Assembly: GCA_964351885.1 (NCBI GenBank)
Contig: CAYGPP010000022.1
Location: 1-39,810, forward strand
Direction of reading: 5' to 3'
DNA length: 39,810 nucleotides
DNA from: Marinoscillum sp964351885
Lineage (GTDB): Bacteria; Bacteroidota; Bacteroidia; Cytophagales; Cyclobacteriaceae
Shown: positions 1 to 7,874 of the stretch, one piece after another
How positions within the stretch are numbered: position 1 is the first letter of the stretch
Layout: each line of letters begins with the position of its first letter
Made by a program: the position numbers and the translations under genes
The notes under the pieces: generated by a model
The model's input: only the letters and a program-made list of their open reading frames with translations
Database searches by the model: none
What the model was told of the DNA's origin: nothing

Positions 1-1459
1 AGAGTATGCCCACCACCATTCCAGCTATGGCTCCTTCCTTGTTCATACGCTTATCAAAAATCCCGAGTATGATTGCTGGAAAGAATGAGGCAGCTGCTAG
101 ACCAAATGCCAGTGCCACCACGGCTGCCACAAATCCCGGCGGATTAATACCAAAATAGCCAGCAATTACGACAGCAACAACCGCACCTATCCTTGCCCAG
201 ATCAACTCTCCTTTTTCGGAAATGTCCGGCTTGATCTGCTTCTTGATCAAATCGTGAGATACACTAGCTGAAATAACCAATAGTAATCCAGCCGCCGTTG
301 ATAGTGCTGCAGCTAATCCTCCAGCCGCCACCAATGCGATCACCCAACTTGGTAGATTGGCGATTTCTGGATTGGCCAAGACGATAATGTCACGATCTAT
401 GGTAAGCTCATTCGTTTTTTCATCACCGAGATACTGGATTTTTCCATCTCCGTTTTTGTCCTCAAAAGCGATTAGCCCTGTAGATTCCCAATTGGTAAAC
501 CACTCCGGAACACTTGTATATTCCCTATCCGATACTGTCTGAATCAGGTTGGTTCTGGCGAATGTAGCTACGGCTGGAGCTGTGGTAAATAACACGGCGA
601 TAAGCAAAAGCGCCCATCCAGCAGACTTGCGCGCGTCTCTGACATTTTTAACAGTAAAAAATCTAACAATCACATGCGGCAACCCAGCAGTACCTACCAT
701 CAATGCCATCGTGATACAAAAGACATCAATCATAGATTTAGAACCCTCCGTATAAGAGGCGAAACCTAGCTCTCGATGAAGCCCGTCTAACTTATCCAAC
801 AAATAAGTACCATCCGCTACTTTTCCTCCGAAACCCAGCTGTGGAATTACATTTCCAGTCAACTGAAACGAAATGAATATCGCAGGAACCATAAAGGCGA
901 AAATCAGAATACAGTATTGTGCTACTTGGGTATAAGTCACTCCCTTCATTCCACCAAGAGTGGCGTAAAAAAGCACAATGAACATCCCGATATAGACTCC
1001 TGTATCAACAGAAACCTCCAGAAATCGGGCAAACACAACTCCCACACCACGCATTTGCCCAGCTACATAGGTAAAGGAAATAATGATCGCACAGATCACA
1101 GCGACAGTTCTAGCAACATTAGAATAGTACCGATCTCCAATAAAATCTGGAACTGTGAATTTGCCAAATTTTCGCAAGTATGGAGCGAGAAGTAATGCAA
1201 GGAGAACATAACCTCCAGTCCAACCCATGAGGAACACTGCTCCATCGTAACCCATAAAAGAAATGAGTCCCGCCATAGAGATAAAGGATGCAGCTGACAT
1301 CCAATCTGCTGCGGTTGCCATACCATTGGCGATAGGCGAAACTCCACCTCCAGCAACATAAAATTCACTTGTAGAAGAAGCCGTTGACCAAATGGCTATA
1401 CCTATATAAATGGCAAATGTGACACCTACGATGATAAAAGTCCAGGTTTGTACATCCAT
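1..1459 (-). CDS. Sodium:solute symporter, VC_2705 type, 3' end cut by window edge
   Basis: The frame is open from the ATG at 1459 down to base 1, so the 486 residues seen are the N-terminal part and the stop lies outside the window. The protein is a polytopic member of the solute:sodium symporter family that couples Na+ entry to uptake of a small organic acid, acetate-like in known relatives; the substrate here cannot be told. Family hallmarks are the N-terminal 'EFYVAGGGVSP', 'ATAADWMSAASFISMAG', 'YVAGQMRG', 'TLGGMKGVTYTQVAQY' and 'GTAGLPHVIVRFFTV'. A soluble loop near residues 335-350 carries 'DKNGDGKIQYLGDE', which looks like an EF-hand calcium loop. Its start lies 2 bases after the stop of the DUF4212 gene, so the two are surely co-transcribed and probably form one transporter. 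The assignment is secure; the substrate is not. Confidence 0.9.
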   Translation of the reverse strand, partial: MDVQTWTFIIVGVTFAIYIGIAIWSTASSTSEFYVAGGGVSPIANGMATAADWMSAASFISMAGLISFMGYDGAVFLMGWTGGYVLLALLLAPYLRKFGKFTVPDFIGDRYYSNVARTVAVICAIIISFTYVAGQMRGVGVVFARFLEVSVDTGVYIGMFIVLFYATLGGMKGVTYTQVAQYCILIFAFMVPAIFISFQLTGNVIPQLGFGGKVADGTYLLDKLDGLHRELGFASYTEGSKSMIDVFCITMALMVGTAGLPHVIVRFFTVKNVRDARKSAGWALLLIAVLFTTAPAVATFARTNLIQTVSDREYTSVPEWFTNWESTGLIAFEDKNGDGKIQYLGDEKTNELTIDRDIIVLANPEIANLPSWVIALVAAGGLAAALSTAAGLLLVISASVSHDLIKKQIKPDISEKGELIWARIGAVVAVVIAGYFGINPPGFVAAVVALAFGLAAASFFPAIILGIFDKRMNKEGAIAGMVVGIL

Positions 1460-1461
1460 GA

Positions 1462-1725
1462 TCAGTCTTCTTTTTCGTCTAAATCAAATTCCTTGTCTAG
1501 CTTATTCATGAGCCGTACGTAAGTGAATATCAAAATCACAAAGACATAAATGGATCCTTGTTGGGCAAACCAAAAACCAAGCTTGAATCCTCCCATTCTG
1601 ATCTCATTGAGTTGATCAACAAACAAGATGCCCGCACCAAACGAGACCACAAACCAAACGGTGAGTAACACCAAAAGGTATCTGAGATTACGTTTCCAAT
1701 ACTCTGATTTCGATTTTCCGCTCAT
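1462..1725 (-). CDS. DUF4212 small subunit of sodium/solute symporter
   Basis: This 87-residue protein has two predicted membrane helices (about residues 15-36 and 52-72) and the DUF4212 pattern: 'WFVVSFGAGILFVDQLN', then 'GGFKLGFWFAQQGSIYVF', then a cytoplasmic 'MNKLDKEFD' tail rich in acidic residues. DUF4212 proteins are almost always encoded immediately before a VC_2705-type symporter, as here, and are thought to be its small partner subunit in the inner membrane. The gene is the first of a two-gene operon reading left; its stop is separated from the symporter ATG by 2 bases. No convincing promoter is visible in the roughly 130 bases upstream. Confidence 0.9.
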   Translation of the reverse strand: MSGKSKSEYWKRNLRYLLVLLTVWFVVSFGAGILFVDQLNEIRMGGFKLGFWFAQQGSIYVFVILIFTYVRLMNKLDKEFDLDEKED

Positions 1726-1786
1726 GTCTAAATGTTTAAGGAACGGAATTTATGAGATTTAAGTGAATCGGAAGGGGTCGCATCGT

Positions 1787-1812
1787 CCAAAAAAAGTTGA
1801 TTTTTTCAACTT
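1787..1812 (-). terminator. Weak Rho-independent terminator after ZIP gene
   Basis: Read on the minus strand, a 7-bp stem (AAGTTGA / TCAACTT) around an A-rich loop is followed directly by a T run, about 45 bases after the ZIP stop codon. The stem is AT-rich, so efficiency is doubtful, but the position between two same-strand units fits a terminator. Confidence 0.4.
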
Positions 1813-1857
1813 ACGGAGCTCAAGAATCCAAAAATCTCAAGTGAGACCTTCAAAGAC

Positions 1858-2580
1858 TCACAACAAATACTCCGTGATAATAGCGACACCTGCACCTAGT
1901 AAACTGATTAGGAATTTGTTCAACCCAAAATGATGATTGGGTGAGGCTTCCACGAAGATGGTGGTGGAAATATGCAAAAAACTACCTGAAACAAAGGCAA
2001 ACAAGAACATCAAATTGTCAGATGAGATCTCCAAAATAAAATCACTTAGAAACAATCCAAGCGGAGAGGCCAAACTAAAAACAATCAGCACGACCCAAAG
2101 GCGCAAATCGAATCCTCTTTCTGTCTTGAGAGTGGTCATTAGTGCAAATGCAGCTGGCACTTTGTGCAAAACAATGCCTACCAATAAGGAGTAAGACTCA
2201 TGCTGATCATGAAACGGCGAATCATGAGTAAGTAAAGCTCCCTCCAATAGTGAATGAATAATAAGTGCAGTCAGCAATCCAAATCTGGATATACCCGTCA
2301 TATGATGGTCAGCATGTGCGTGACCATGCTCTACTCCTGACGTGAAGTACTCTAAAAACTGCTGGAAAAAGAATCCCCCCAACACAAAAAGACCTGTACG
2401 CATGGGGTTGATGCTCAGTGCAAAAACCTCAGGAAGTATATGAATGATAGTGATAGAAAAGAGAAACGATCCAGCGAAGATTAGGGGATACCTGATAGAT
2501 GCTGTTTGAGAAGAAAAAAGCTTACTTGCAAGCCCACCCAATACCGCTGAGGAAATCAGAATGATTATAATGACCGTCAT
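1858..2580 (-). CDS. ZIP family divalent metal transporter
   Basis: The 240-residue protein has about eight hydrophobic segments and the features of ZIP (SLC39) transporters, which bring Zn2+, Fe2+ or Mn2+ into the cytoplasm. Visible marks are the histidine-rich cytoplasmic loop between helices III and IV ('EHGHAHADHH', about residues 83-92), the helix IV motif 'HSLLEGALL' and the helix V motif 'HKVPAAFALMT', which supply the His/Glu/Pro residues of the binuclear metal site. Length is typical for the bacterial family. Its ATG overlaps the stop of the upstream apbE by 4 bases (ATGA), which indicates translational coupling although the two have no obvious functional link. Metal specificity cannot be read from the sequence. 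Confidence 0.9.
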   Translation of the reverse strand: MTVIIIILISSAVLGGLASKLFSSQTASIRYPLIFAGSFLFSITIIHILPEVFALSINPMRTGLFVLGGFFFQQFLEYFTSGVEHGHAHADHHMTGISRFGLLTALIIHSLLEGALLTHDSPFHDQHESYSLLVGIVLHKVPAAFALMTTLKTERGFDLRLWVVLIVFSLASPLGLFLSDFILEISSDNLMFLFAFVSGSFLHISTTIFVEASPNHHFGLNKFLISLLGAGVAIITEYLL

Positions 2581-3653
2581 TTATCCTTTGTTTTATCTAA
2601 GCTCACCAATGGCTGAAGGCCCTCAGTAACATAACTTCTTAATGATCCTGATTCGTCGGAATAAAGTAAAAAACCTTCCAAATTATTCGCATCCAACATT
2701 TCAATTGATTGATCAAGCCCAAGCACCATTGCAGCGGTTGCATAAGCATCTGCCGACATACAATCCGCTGTAAAAATAGAAGCGCTCAATAGAGTATGAG
2801 TGGTATTGTAGCCTGTTCTTGGATCTATGGTATGAGCTATTACTTTTTCTCCAACTTTATAATAGTTGCGATAGTTCCCGGAAGTAGCCATTGAGAGATT
2901 TTGAAGTGCGACAATCACTAATAAACGCTGGTCATTCTGAGCTACGGTTGGGTCTTCTATTCCGATTTTCCAATACACCTGCTGATCATTCACTCCCCGA
3001 GCGCGTACCTCTCCGCCTATCTCTACCATATAATTCTCCAAACCTCGTGACTCCAAATACTCTGCGACCAAATCTACAGCGTACCCTTTGGCTATGGCAC
3101 TGAAGTCTAGTGACATCTTGGTATCCATTGTCACTGAATTGTTATTAAAGACTAGTGAAGAAAAATCAACCAATAGTCTGAGTGAATCAATGGTGGTGCT
3201 ATCTGGCTGCCTCAATATCTTTTCCGGTCCAAATCCCCAAGCATTCACCAATGGACCAACTGTCGGATCAAACGCTCCTTCAGTATTATCATACACTTGT
3301 TGACTTTTAGTCAATACTTGTAAAAACATCCAGGACGGATTATCAACTACCCCTTTCCAGTTCAGCTCAGAAATTTCAGAATCAGGAATATAAGTGGACA
3401 ATGATTGATTAAAAGCTGCTAAAATAGAATCGATGGGTTTTTGATAATTATAGGCTTGCTTTTCGAGATACTTCACATTGTATTGGATTGTACCCATCGT
3501 CTGGCCTGTGAGATGAGTCATCTCCAATTGAGGTCGGTTTTGATAGATCCTATAACCAGCACCGCATATCACGATCAAAATAATTATCCTAAAAATCCAC
3601 TTTCTCTGCATTCTCCGAATTTTACGCAATATTACAAGGAGTCTATGAGACAT
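2577..3653 (-). CDS. apbE: FAD:protein FMN transferase (ApbE)
   Basis: This protein flavinylates exported proteins by transferring FMN from FAD to a Thr or Ser, typically in Na+-NQR or RNF subunits. It has one N-terminal membrane anchor (about residues 20-37) and a periplasmic catalytic domain. ApbE motifs in order are 'GQTMGTIQYNVKY', 'TYIPDSEISELN', 'AFDPTVGPLVNAWGFGP', 'DFSAIAKGYAVDLVAEYL', 'MVEIGGEVRARG', 'ATSGNYRNYY', 'AHTIDPRTGY' and the Mg2+-binding 'TADCMSADAYATAAMV'. I chose the ATG at 3653. A GTG lies two codons upstream (3659), and an ATG at 3611 would start just before the anchor. It is the first gene of a pair with the ZIP transporter. The flavoprotein it modifies is not in the window. 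Confidence 0.92.
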   Translation of the reverse strand: MSHRLLVILRKIRRMQRKWIFRIIILIVICGAGYRIYQNRPQLEMTHLTGQTMGTIQYNVKYLEKQAYNYQKPIDSILAAFNQSLSTYIPDSEISELNWKGVVDNPSWMFLQVLTKSQQVYDNTEGAFDPTVGPLVNAWGFGPEKILRQPDSTTIDSLRLLVDFSSLVFNNNSVTMDTKMSLDFSAIAKGYAVDLVAEYLESRGLENYMVEIGGEVRARGVNDQQVYWKIGIEDPTVAQNDQRLLVIVALQNLSMATSGNYRNYYKVGEKVIAHTIDPRTGYNTTHTLLSASIFTADCMSADAYATAAMVLGLDQSIEMLDANNLEGFLLYSDESGSLRSYVTEGLQPLVSLDKTKDK

Positions 3654-3752
3654 TGACACAAATCGTCAGGCTTAACATAAGACCAGCCCAATTTTTAGGA
3701 TTCACAGAGTGACTTTACAGATTGGATAGGTAGGACTAATCCTTACAAACGC

Positions 3753-3760
3753 TATCTTTG
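3753..3760 (+). promoter_or_regulatory. Candidate -7 element of the ruvB promoter
   Basis: TATCTTTG matches the Bacteroidota -7 consensus TAnnTTTG exactly and lies 20 bases before the ruvB ATG. No TTG at the usual distance upstream supports it, so it rests on one element. Confidence 0.35.
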
Positions 3761-3779
3761 GGAGACACCTTTACCAAGC

Positions 3780-4805
3780 ATGAGAGAAGATTACCTTAGC
3801 GGAGATGATGAGCAGATGGATTCTGCTGAAAAGGAATTTGAAAAAGCATTAAGACCGCTTTCCTTCGATGACTTTACTGGGCAACATAAGATTGTTGAGA
3901 ATCTTAAAATCTTTGTACAAGCCGCCAAGCAAAGATCAGAACCGCTAGATCATGTATTGCTTCATGGCCCTCCTGGACTGGGGAAGACCACTCTCTCCCA
4001 CATTATATCCAATGAACTAGGTGCAGGCATCAAAGTGACATCTGGTCCAGTGTTAGATAAAGCGAGCGAATTGGCCGGATTACTTACGAATCTGGAACCT
4101 CACGATGTATTATTCATAGATGAGATTCATCGGCTCAATCCTGTAGTGGAAGAATACCTTTACTCAGCGATGGAAGATTATCGCATTGATATCATGTTGG
4201 ATAGTGGACCAAATGCTCGGTCGGTTCAGATAGGTCTAGAACCATTCACACTAATAGGCGCCACTACGAGATCAGGTCTTTTGACCTCTCCTTTACGAGC
4301 CAGATTCGGGATCAATGCTCGCTTAGAGTACTATGATGCAAAGCTTCTGACTACCATTGTTGGGCGATCCGCTGATATACTCAATACACCTATTGATCAA
4401 GAAGCGGCTTACGAGCTCGCTAGACGAAGTAGAGGAACCCCACGTATTGCAAATAATCTCCTGAGAAGGACCCGTGACTTTGCTCAGATCAAAGGAGATG
4501 GATCAATCACATTGGAGATTGCTAAGATTGCTTTGAAGGCACTCGATGTGGATGATCATGGGCTTGACGAAATGGACAACAGGATCCTTGTTACCATCAT
4601 CGAAAAATTCAAAGGTGGGCCAGTTGGATTGTCAACAATAGCTACTGCTTGTGGTGAAGAGGCTGAAACCATAGAGGAAGTTTACGAGCCATTCTTGATA
4701 ATGGAAGGATATATCAAGCGTACCTCAAGAGGCCGCCAAGCTACAGAACTAGCCTATCAACACCTCGGCAAAATTCCTCCACAAGAGATAGGTCGCCTGT
4801 TCTGA
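3780..4805 (+). CDS. ruvB: Holliday junction DNA helicase RuvB
   Basis: RuvB is the AAA+ hexameric motor that, with RuvA, drives branch migration of Holliday junctions in recombinational repair. The protein has the usual length (341 residues) and all expected parts: the N-terminal 'LRPLSFDDFTGQ', Walker A 'GPPGLGKTTL' near residue 62, Walker B 'LFIDEIHRL', sensor 1 'LIGATTRSG', the arginine-finger region 'SPLRARFG', sensor 2 'RRSRGTPRIANNLLRR', and the C-terminal winged helix ending 'RGRQATELAYQHLG'. It stands alone on the plus strand, divergent from apbE; ruvA and ruvC are not nearby. Confidence 0.97.
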   Translation: MREDYLSGDDEQMDSAEKEFEKALRPLSFDDFTGQHKIVENLKIFVQAAKQRSEPLDHVLLHGPPGLGKTTLSHIISNELGAGIKVTSGPVLDKASELAGLLTNLEPHDVLFIDEIHRLNPVVEEYLYSAMEDYRIDIMLDSGPNARSVQIGLEPFTLIGATTRSGLLTSPLRARFGINARLEYYDAKLLTTIVGRSADILNTPIDQEAAYELARRSRGTPRIANNLLRRTRDFAQIKGDGSITLEIAKIALKALDVDDHGLDEMDNRILVTIIEKFKGGPVGLSTIATACGEEAETIEEVYEPFLIMEGYIKRTSRGRQATELAYQHLGKIPPQEIGRLF

Positions 4806-4870
4806 TCAAGTGCTTTCTACTTCAATATTTGGATTCCTAAATAAAAATCACAATCATTGTATCATCATTA

Positions 4871-4884
4871 ATTGATATATCAAT
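4871..4884. promoter_or_regulatory. 14-bp palindrome over the MarR gene start codon (probable operator)
   Basis: ATTGATATATCAAT is a perfect palindrome whose last two bases are the first two bases of the ATG at 4883. The identical sequence covers the start codon of the next gene in the same register (5335-5348). MarR dimers bind palindromes of this size, and autorepression together with control of an adjacent gene is common, so both are probably operators of the MarR protein encoded between them. Confidence 0.65.
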
Positions 4885-5317
4885 GATTCAGTCTAATCTC
4901 AATGAAGTCATATTGTTCCTAATAGAACAAACTAACAAAAAGGCAAAACAGCACTCTGCCTTAATGTTTGACCAAAGAGGAATTGATGTTACAGTGGATC
5001 AATGGGTATTGATGAAATTCGTGCAGGAAAACCCTGGTTTATCACAAACCGAACTGGCAACCGAAACATTTAAGGATGCAGCATCTATTACTCGAATCCT
5101 AGACATACTAACCCGAAAGGGCTTGATCTTAAGGGAGATCATCTCTGGAAATCGGCGAAAATTCAGTATCCACCTATCTCGTGAAGGTCAGGCATTCATA
5201 GAAAAACATATTGACTTTGTACAAGAATTACGAAATCTAAGCATCGAAGGACTGGAAGAAGATGAGATATTAATCTTAACAAAGACTCTTTTGCAAATAC
5301 AGAAAAATCTAGAGTAA
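4883..5317 (+). CDS. MarR family transcriptional regulator
   Basis: The 144-residue protein has the MarR winged-helix layout: an N-terminal dimerisation helix, a DNA-recognition helix-turn-helix around 'LSQTELATETFKDAASITRI', a wing with 'RKGLILREIISGNRRKFSIHL' (the D/N-R-R wing residues), and a C-terminal dimerisation helix. MarR proteins are usually repressors released by small aromatic or oxidising ligands; no redox cysteines are present, so a ligand-binding mode is more likely. Its start codon lies inside the palindrome ATTGATATATCAAT, and the next gene starts inside an identical palindrome, which suggests autoregulation and control of the downstream DOMON and NTF2-like genes. The ligand is unknown. 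Confidence 0.88.
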   Translation: MIQSNLNEVILFLIEQTNKKAKQHSALMFDQRGIDVTVDQWVLMKFVQENPGLSQTELATETFKDAASITRILDILTRKGLILREIISGNRRKFSIHLSREGQAFIEKHIDFVQELRNLSIEGLEEDEILILTKTLLQIQKNLE

Positions 5318-5334
5318 AAAAATTTCACTTTATA

Positions 5335-5348
5335 ATTGATATATCAAT
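5335..5348. promoter_or_regulatory. Second copy of the MarR palindrome over the DOMON gene start codon
   Basis: The palindrome is identical, base for base, to the one at 4871-4884 and sits in the same position relative to the ATG (5347). The preceding TATAATTG (5331-5338) is one base off the TAnnTTTG -7 consensus. If that is the promoter, a bound regulator would block it directly. Confidence 0.65.
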
Positions 5349-5847
5349 GTTTGATAAAACAATATTAATACTCCTAATGATACCAGGACTAAATCTTCAG
5401 GAACAGATGGCATCAAAGTCCATTAACAAAAATGGCATGACCGTTTCTTGGTCATTCAACGACGAACGGATCTGCTTTGAAATGACAGCCCCAACTAAAG
5501 GCTGGATTGCCATTGGATTCAACGAAAGCCATGAACTCACCAACACCTATTTGATAATGGGGGTCGTCAATAATGGTAAAACGACAGTCAAAGAACATCA
5601 CGTTTTTGAACCTGGAGACTATCAATCATTCGTAGCTATTGATGAGCCTGAAAGTATTTATAATGTCTCCGGTCAGCAAACGAATACTCAAACCACAATC
5701 AAATTCACACTACCTATCAGCTCCTTCTTTCAATATACCAAGCAACTAAAACAAGGTGCCGCATTCAATATGCTGTTGGCTTACAGTCTTGAGAAAGACT
5801 TTCAACACCATTCAATTATGAGAACCTCAATAAACGTTAAACTATAA
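5347..5847 (+). CDS. DOMON-domain protein, probably exported
   Basis: The 166-residue protein begins with a short hydrophobic stretch ('ILILLMIPGL') that may be a weak signal peptide, then matches the DOMON fold: 'NGMTVSWSFNDERICFEMTA', 'GWIAIGFNES', 'YLIMGVVNNGKTTVKEHHV', and a final 'FTLPISSFF' strand region. DOMON domains in extracytoplasmic proteins bind haem or sugars and often serve redox roles (cellobiose dehydrogenase, cytochrome b561 partners). No CxxCH motif is present. The start codon is embedded in the MarR operator-like palindrome, and a 10-base gap links it to the NTF2-like gene. Function is otherwise unknown; the fold call rests on recognised motifs, not a search. Confidence 0.7.
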   Translation: MFDKTILILLMIPGLNLQEQMASKSINKNGMTVSWSFNDERICFEMTAPTKGWIAIGFNESHELTNTYLIMGVVNNGKTTVKEHHVFEPGDYQSFVAIDEPESIYNVSGQQTNTQTTIKFTLPISSFFQYTKQLKQGAAFNMLLAYSLEKDFQHHSIMRTSINVKL

Positions 5848-5857
5848 CCATACAACT

Positions 5858-6277
5858 ATGAAGTACACAATGATTTACACCATGCTCCTATTCGCTTTTG
5901 GATGTGCGGCACAAACAAGTTCTGACAAAGCAATTAAGAACGCTATCCTGACATTTGCGAAAGCGGCGGACCAAAATGATACGGAAAAACTAGGATCTAT
6001 GCTTGATGACAATTTTCGAATCGCTATGAACCAAATGTTTGGAAGTACGGAAGTACAAACAGTAGACAAAGCATTCTACCTAGCCAAGATCGCTTCCAAA
6101 GAGTGGGGTGGAGATAGTCGAAAAGTTACTATTGACAATGTGGTGATCGTAGGGAAAAATGCCTCTGCAACGGTCATCCTAGCTGGAGAAAAATCCACAA
6201 TGACTTCTCTAATGACCCTGGTAATGACTGCTGAGGGCAACTGGAAAATTCTGCAAGACATTCCTACAATGGGTTAA
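5858..6277 (+). CDS. Small NTF2-like (SnoaL / putative lumazine-binding) lipoprotein
   Basis: The 139-residue protein starts with a signal sequence ending 'LLFAFGCAAQ', a passable lipobox with Cys18 as the lipidation site. The rest fits the NTF2-like cone fold of the SnoaL/DUF4440 and lumazine-binding-2 families: an N-terminal helix 'AIKNAILTFAKAADQNDTEK', 'LGSMLDDNFRIAMNQMFG', 'VDKAFYLAKIASKEWGGD', then strands ending 'EGNWKILQDIPTMG'. Members are ligand-binding or enzymatic scaffolds, and catalytic residues cannot be assigned. It is the last gene of the MarR-DOMON unit, 10 bases after the DOMON stop and just before a terminator. Confidence 0.7.
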   Translation: MKYTMIYTMLLFAFGCAAQTSSDKAIKNAILTFAKAADQNDTEKLGSMLDDNFRIAMNQMFGSTEVQTVDKAFYLAKIASKEWGGDSRKVTIDNVVIVGKNASATVILAGEKSTMTSLMTLVMTAEGNWKILQDIPTMG

Positions 6278-6284
6278 GATATTT

Positions 6285-6324
6285 AAGAGGCTATCTCTAA
6301 GATACTTGAGGTCGCCTCTTTATT
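6285..6324 (+). terminator. Rho-independent terminator after the MarR-DOMON unit
   Basis: AAGAGGC (6285-6291) pairs with GCCTCTT (6314-6320), followed by a T-rich run. A smaller hairpin (TATCT/AGATA) sits inside the loop. It starts 8 bases after the NTF2-like stop. A possible TTG start for the BCCT gene at 6306 falls inside this hairpin, which argues for the later ATG. Confidence 0.6.
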
Positions 6325-6368
6325 TACTCCTTTATCGTTTGATCAAAGTTGTGCTAGATTTGGCGTCC

Positions 6369-7874
6369 ATGCAGGAGATCAATCGCATCAAGTTTTGGCC
6401 ACCAGTCATATTACTTACCATCACATTAATTGTCAGTATTCTTGATCAGGAACTTTTCATGCGGTCTGCAGAGCGTGCCAATTCTTGGGTGCTGACCCAT
6501 TTTGATTGGTTGTTTAGTTGGAGTGTCCTTTCCTTCTTTTTGATCATTATTGGGATCTACATTTCACCTTTCGGAAAAGTCACCATCGGTGAGGTTGGAA
6601 GCAAGCCACTATTGACCAAATGGCGATGGTTTTCGATCACGCTCTGTACCACTATCGCAACGGGCATTCTGTTTTGGGGAACTGCCGAGCCTCTATTTCA
6701 CTTTAACGATCCTCCACAGAATCTAGACATTGCAAGCAGAAGCAGTGCCGCTTTAGACTTCTCGCTTTCGACCATCTTTATGCACTGGACACTGAGTCCC
6801 TATTCCATTTACACACTTAGTTCGCTTGTCTTCGCTTATGCTTTCTACAACCTCAAGAAACCATTCGAAGTAAGCTCCACGCTTACGCCAATCTTGGGCT
6901 CTCGAACAAAATATGTTGCCCACTTAGTAGATATCATTTGCCTCTATGGTTTAGTGGCAGGGATGGCTGCTTCGCTTGGTGCAGGAATTTTGACACTTTC
7001 GGGAGGGCTAATTAGATTATTTGGCATCAGTAGCTCCGATTTCCTTTTGGGAATAATCACCGTAGCTATAGTGGCCTCCTTTGTCTTATCAGCAAGTAGT
7101 GGCCTGCAAAAAGGAATCAAAACCCTCTCTGACATCAATATCAAAGCCTTCATACTCTTAGCGGTATTCTTTTTGGTCTTTGGGCCTACCCAATTCATTT
7201 TCACTCAAGCCTCAACGGCGTTGAAAGAATTCTTAACGAACTTCTTTCCCCGAAGTATCAATTGGGACAATCAATTAGGAGCAGAATGGTTTCGAAGCTG
7301 GACAATATTCAATTGGGCCAATTGGTTAGCTTGGGCGCCAATCTCTGCCCTATTTTTAGGGCGCCTGGGCAAAGGATACACGATACGCACGTTTATCAGG
7401 ATCAACTTGCTCTATCCTTCTCTATTTGGTGTAGTGTGGATGGCCATCTTCAGTGGCTCATCGCTATTCCAAGATCAAGTAACTGGAGGCAAGTTGTTTC
7501 AAACGCTCAACAGCCTCGGAGCGGAAAATGTCATTTATGAGATGGCCAATAGACTACCAGTTCCGGAACTGATAAGTGCCTTATTCATAGCCATTAGCTT
7601 TATATCTTATGTCACAGCGGCTGACTCCAATACATCGGCCATGAGCAATCTGTGCACGAAGGGAATCACAGAGGAAAATCAGGATTCTCCCCTCAGACTT
7701 CAAATCATGTGGGGTGTATTCATCGGGGCATTCGCGTGGATCATGATCTCCTTTGCTGGACTTGATGGAATAAAAATGATCTCCGTATTGGGAGGATTTC
7801 CCGCGCTTTTCCTGATTATTGCAATAGGTGCGAGTGCACTTAAATTGATATATCAACATTCTTGGGGAAAGTGA
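6369..7874 (+). CDS. BCCT family transporter (betaine/choline/carnitine type)
   Basis: BCCT proteins take up quaternary amines such as glycine betaine or choline using Na+ or H+ gradients, mainly for osmoprotection. From the ATG at 6369 the protein has 501 residues and about 12 membrane helices. Family marks are 'FGKVTIGEVGSKP', 'WRWFSITLCTTIATGILFWG' followed by 'TAEPLFHF', 'MHWTLSPYSIYTL', 'GLVAGMAASLGAGIL', and the substrate-helix region 'NWANWLAWAPISALFLGRLG' followed by 'KGYTIRTF'. The frame is open back to a TTG at 6306, but that codon is inside a terminator hairpin. The 3' end overlaps the GTG start of queG by 4 bases. Substrate cannot be assigned. Confidence 0.88.
   Translation: MQEINRIKFWPPVILLTITLIVSILDQELFMRSAERANSWVLTHFDWLFSWSVLSFFLIIIGIYISPFGKVTIGEVGSKPLLTKWRWFSITLCTTIATGILFWGTAEPLFHFNDPPQNLDIASRSSAALDFSLSTIFMHWTLSPYSIYTLSSLVFAYAFYNLKKPFEVSSTLTPILGSRTKYVAHLVDIICLYGLVAGMAASLGAGILTLSGGLIRLFGISSSDFLLGIITVAIVASFVLSASSGLQKGIKTLSDINIKAFILLAVFFLVFGPTQFIFTQASTALKEFLTNFFPRSINWDNQLGAEWFRSWTIFNWANWLAWAPISALFLGRLGKGYTIRTFIRINLLYPSLFGVVWMAIFSGSSLFQDQVTGGKLFQTLNSLGAENVIYEMANRLPVPELISALFIAISFISYVTAADSNTSAMSNLCTKGITEENQDSPLRLQIMWGVFIGAFAWIMISFAGLDGIKMISVLGGFPALFLIIAIGASALKLIYQHSWGK
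7846..7857. repeat. Third copy of the MarR-type palindrome core inside the BCCT 3' end
   Basis: TTGATATATCAA, the 12-bp core of the palindromes at 4871 and 5335, recurs here, 13 bases before the GTG of queG. It is also codons for Leu-Ile-Tyr-Gln of the transporter, so it may be fortuitous. A 12-base match is improbable by chance in a window this size. Confidence 0.4.

Noticed and set aside
1096..1368. Minus-strand ORF of 90 codons and its overlapping 61-codon partner
   Set aside because: Both lie in the wrong frame within the sodium symporter gene, whose own frame runs open from 1459 to the window edge with clear family motifs.
6306..6368. TTG start giving the BCCT transporter 21 extra N-terminal residues
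   Set aside because: The TTG falls inside the terminator hairpin of the preceding unit. The ATG at 6369 gives the normal cytoplasmic N-terminus.
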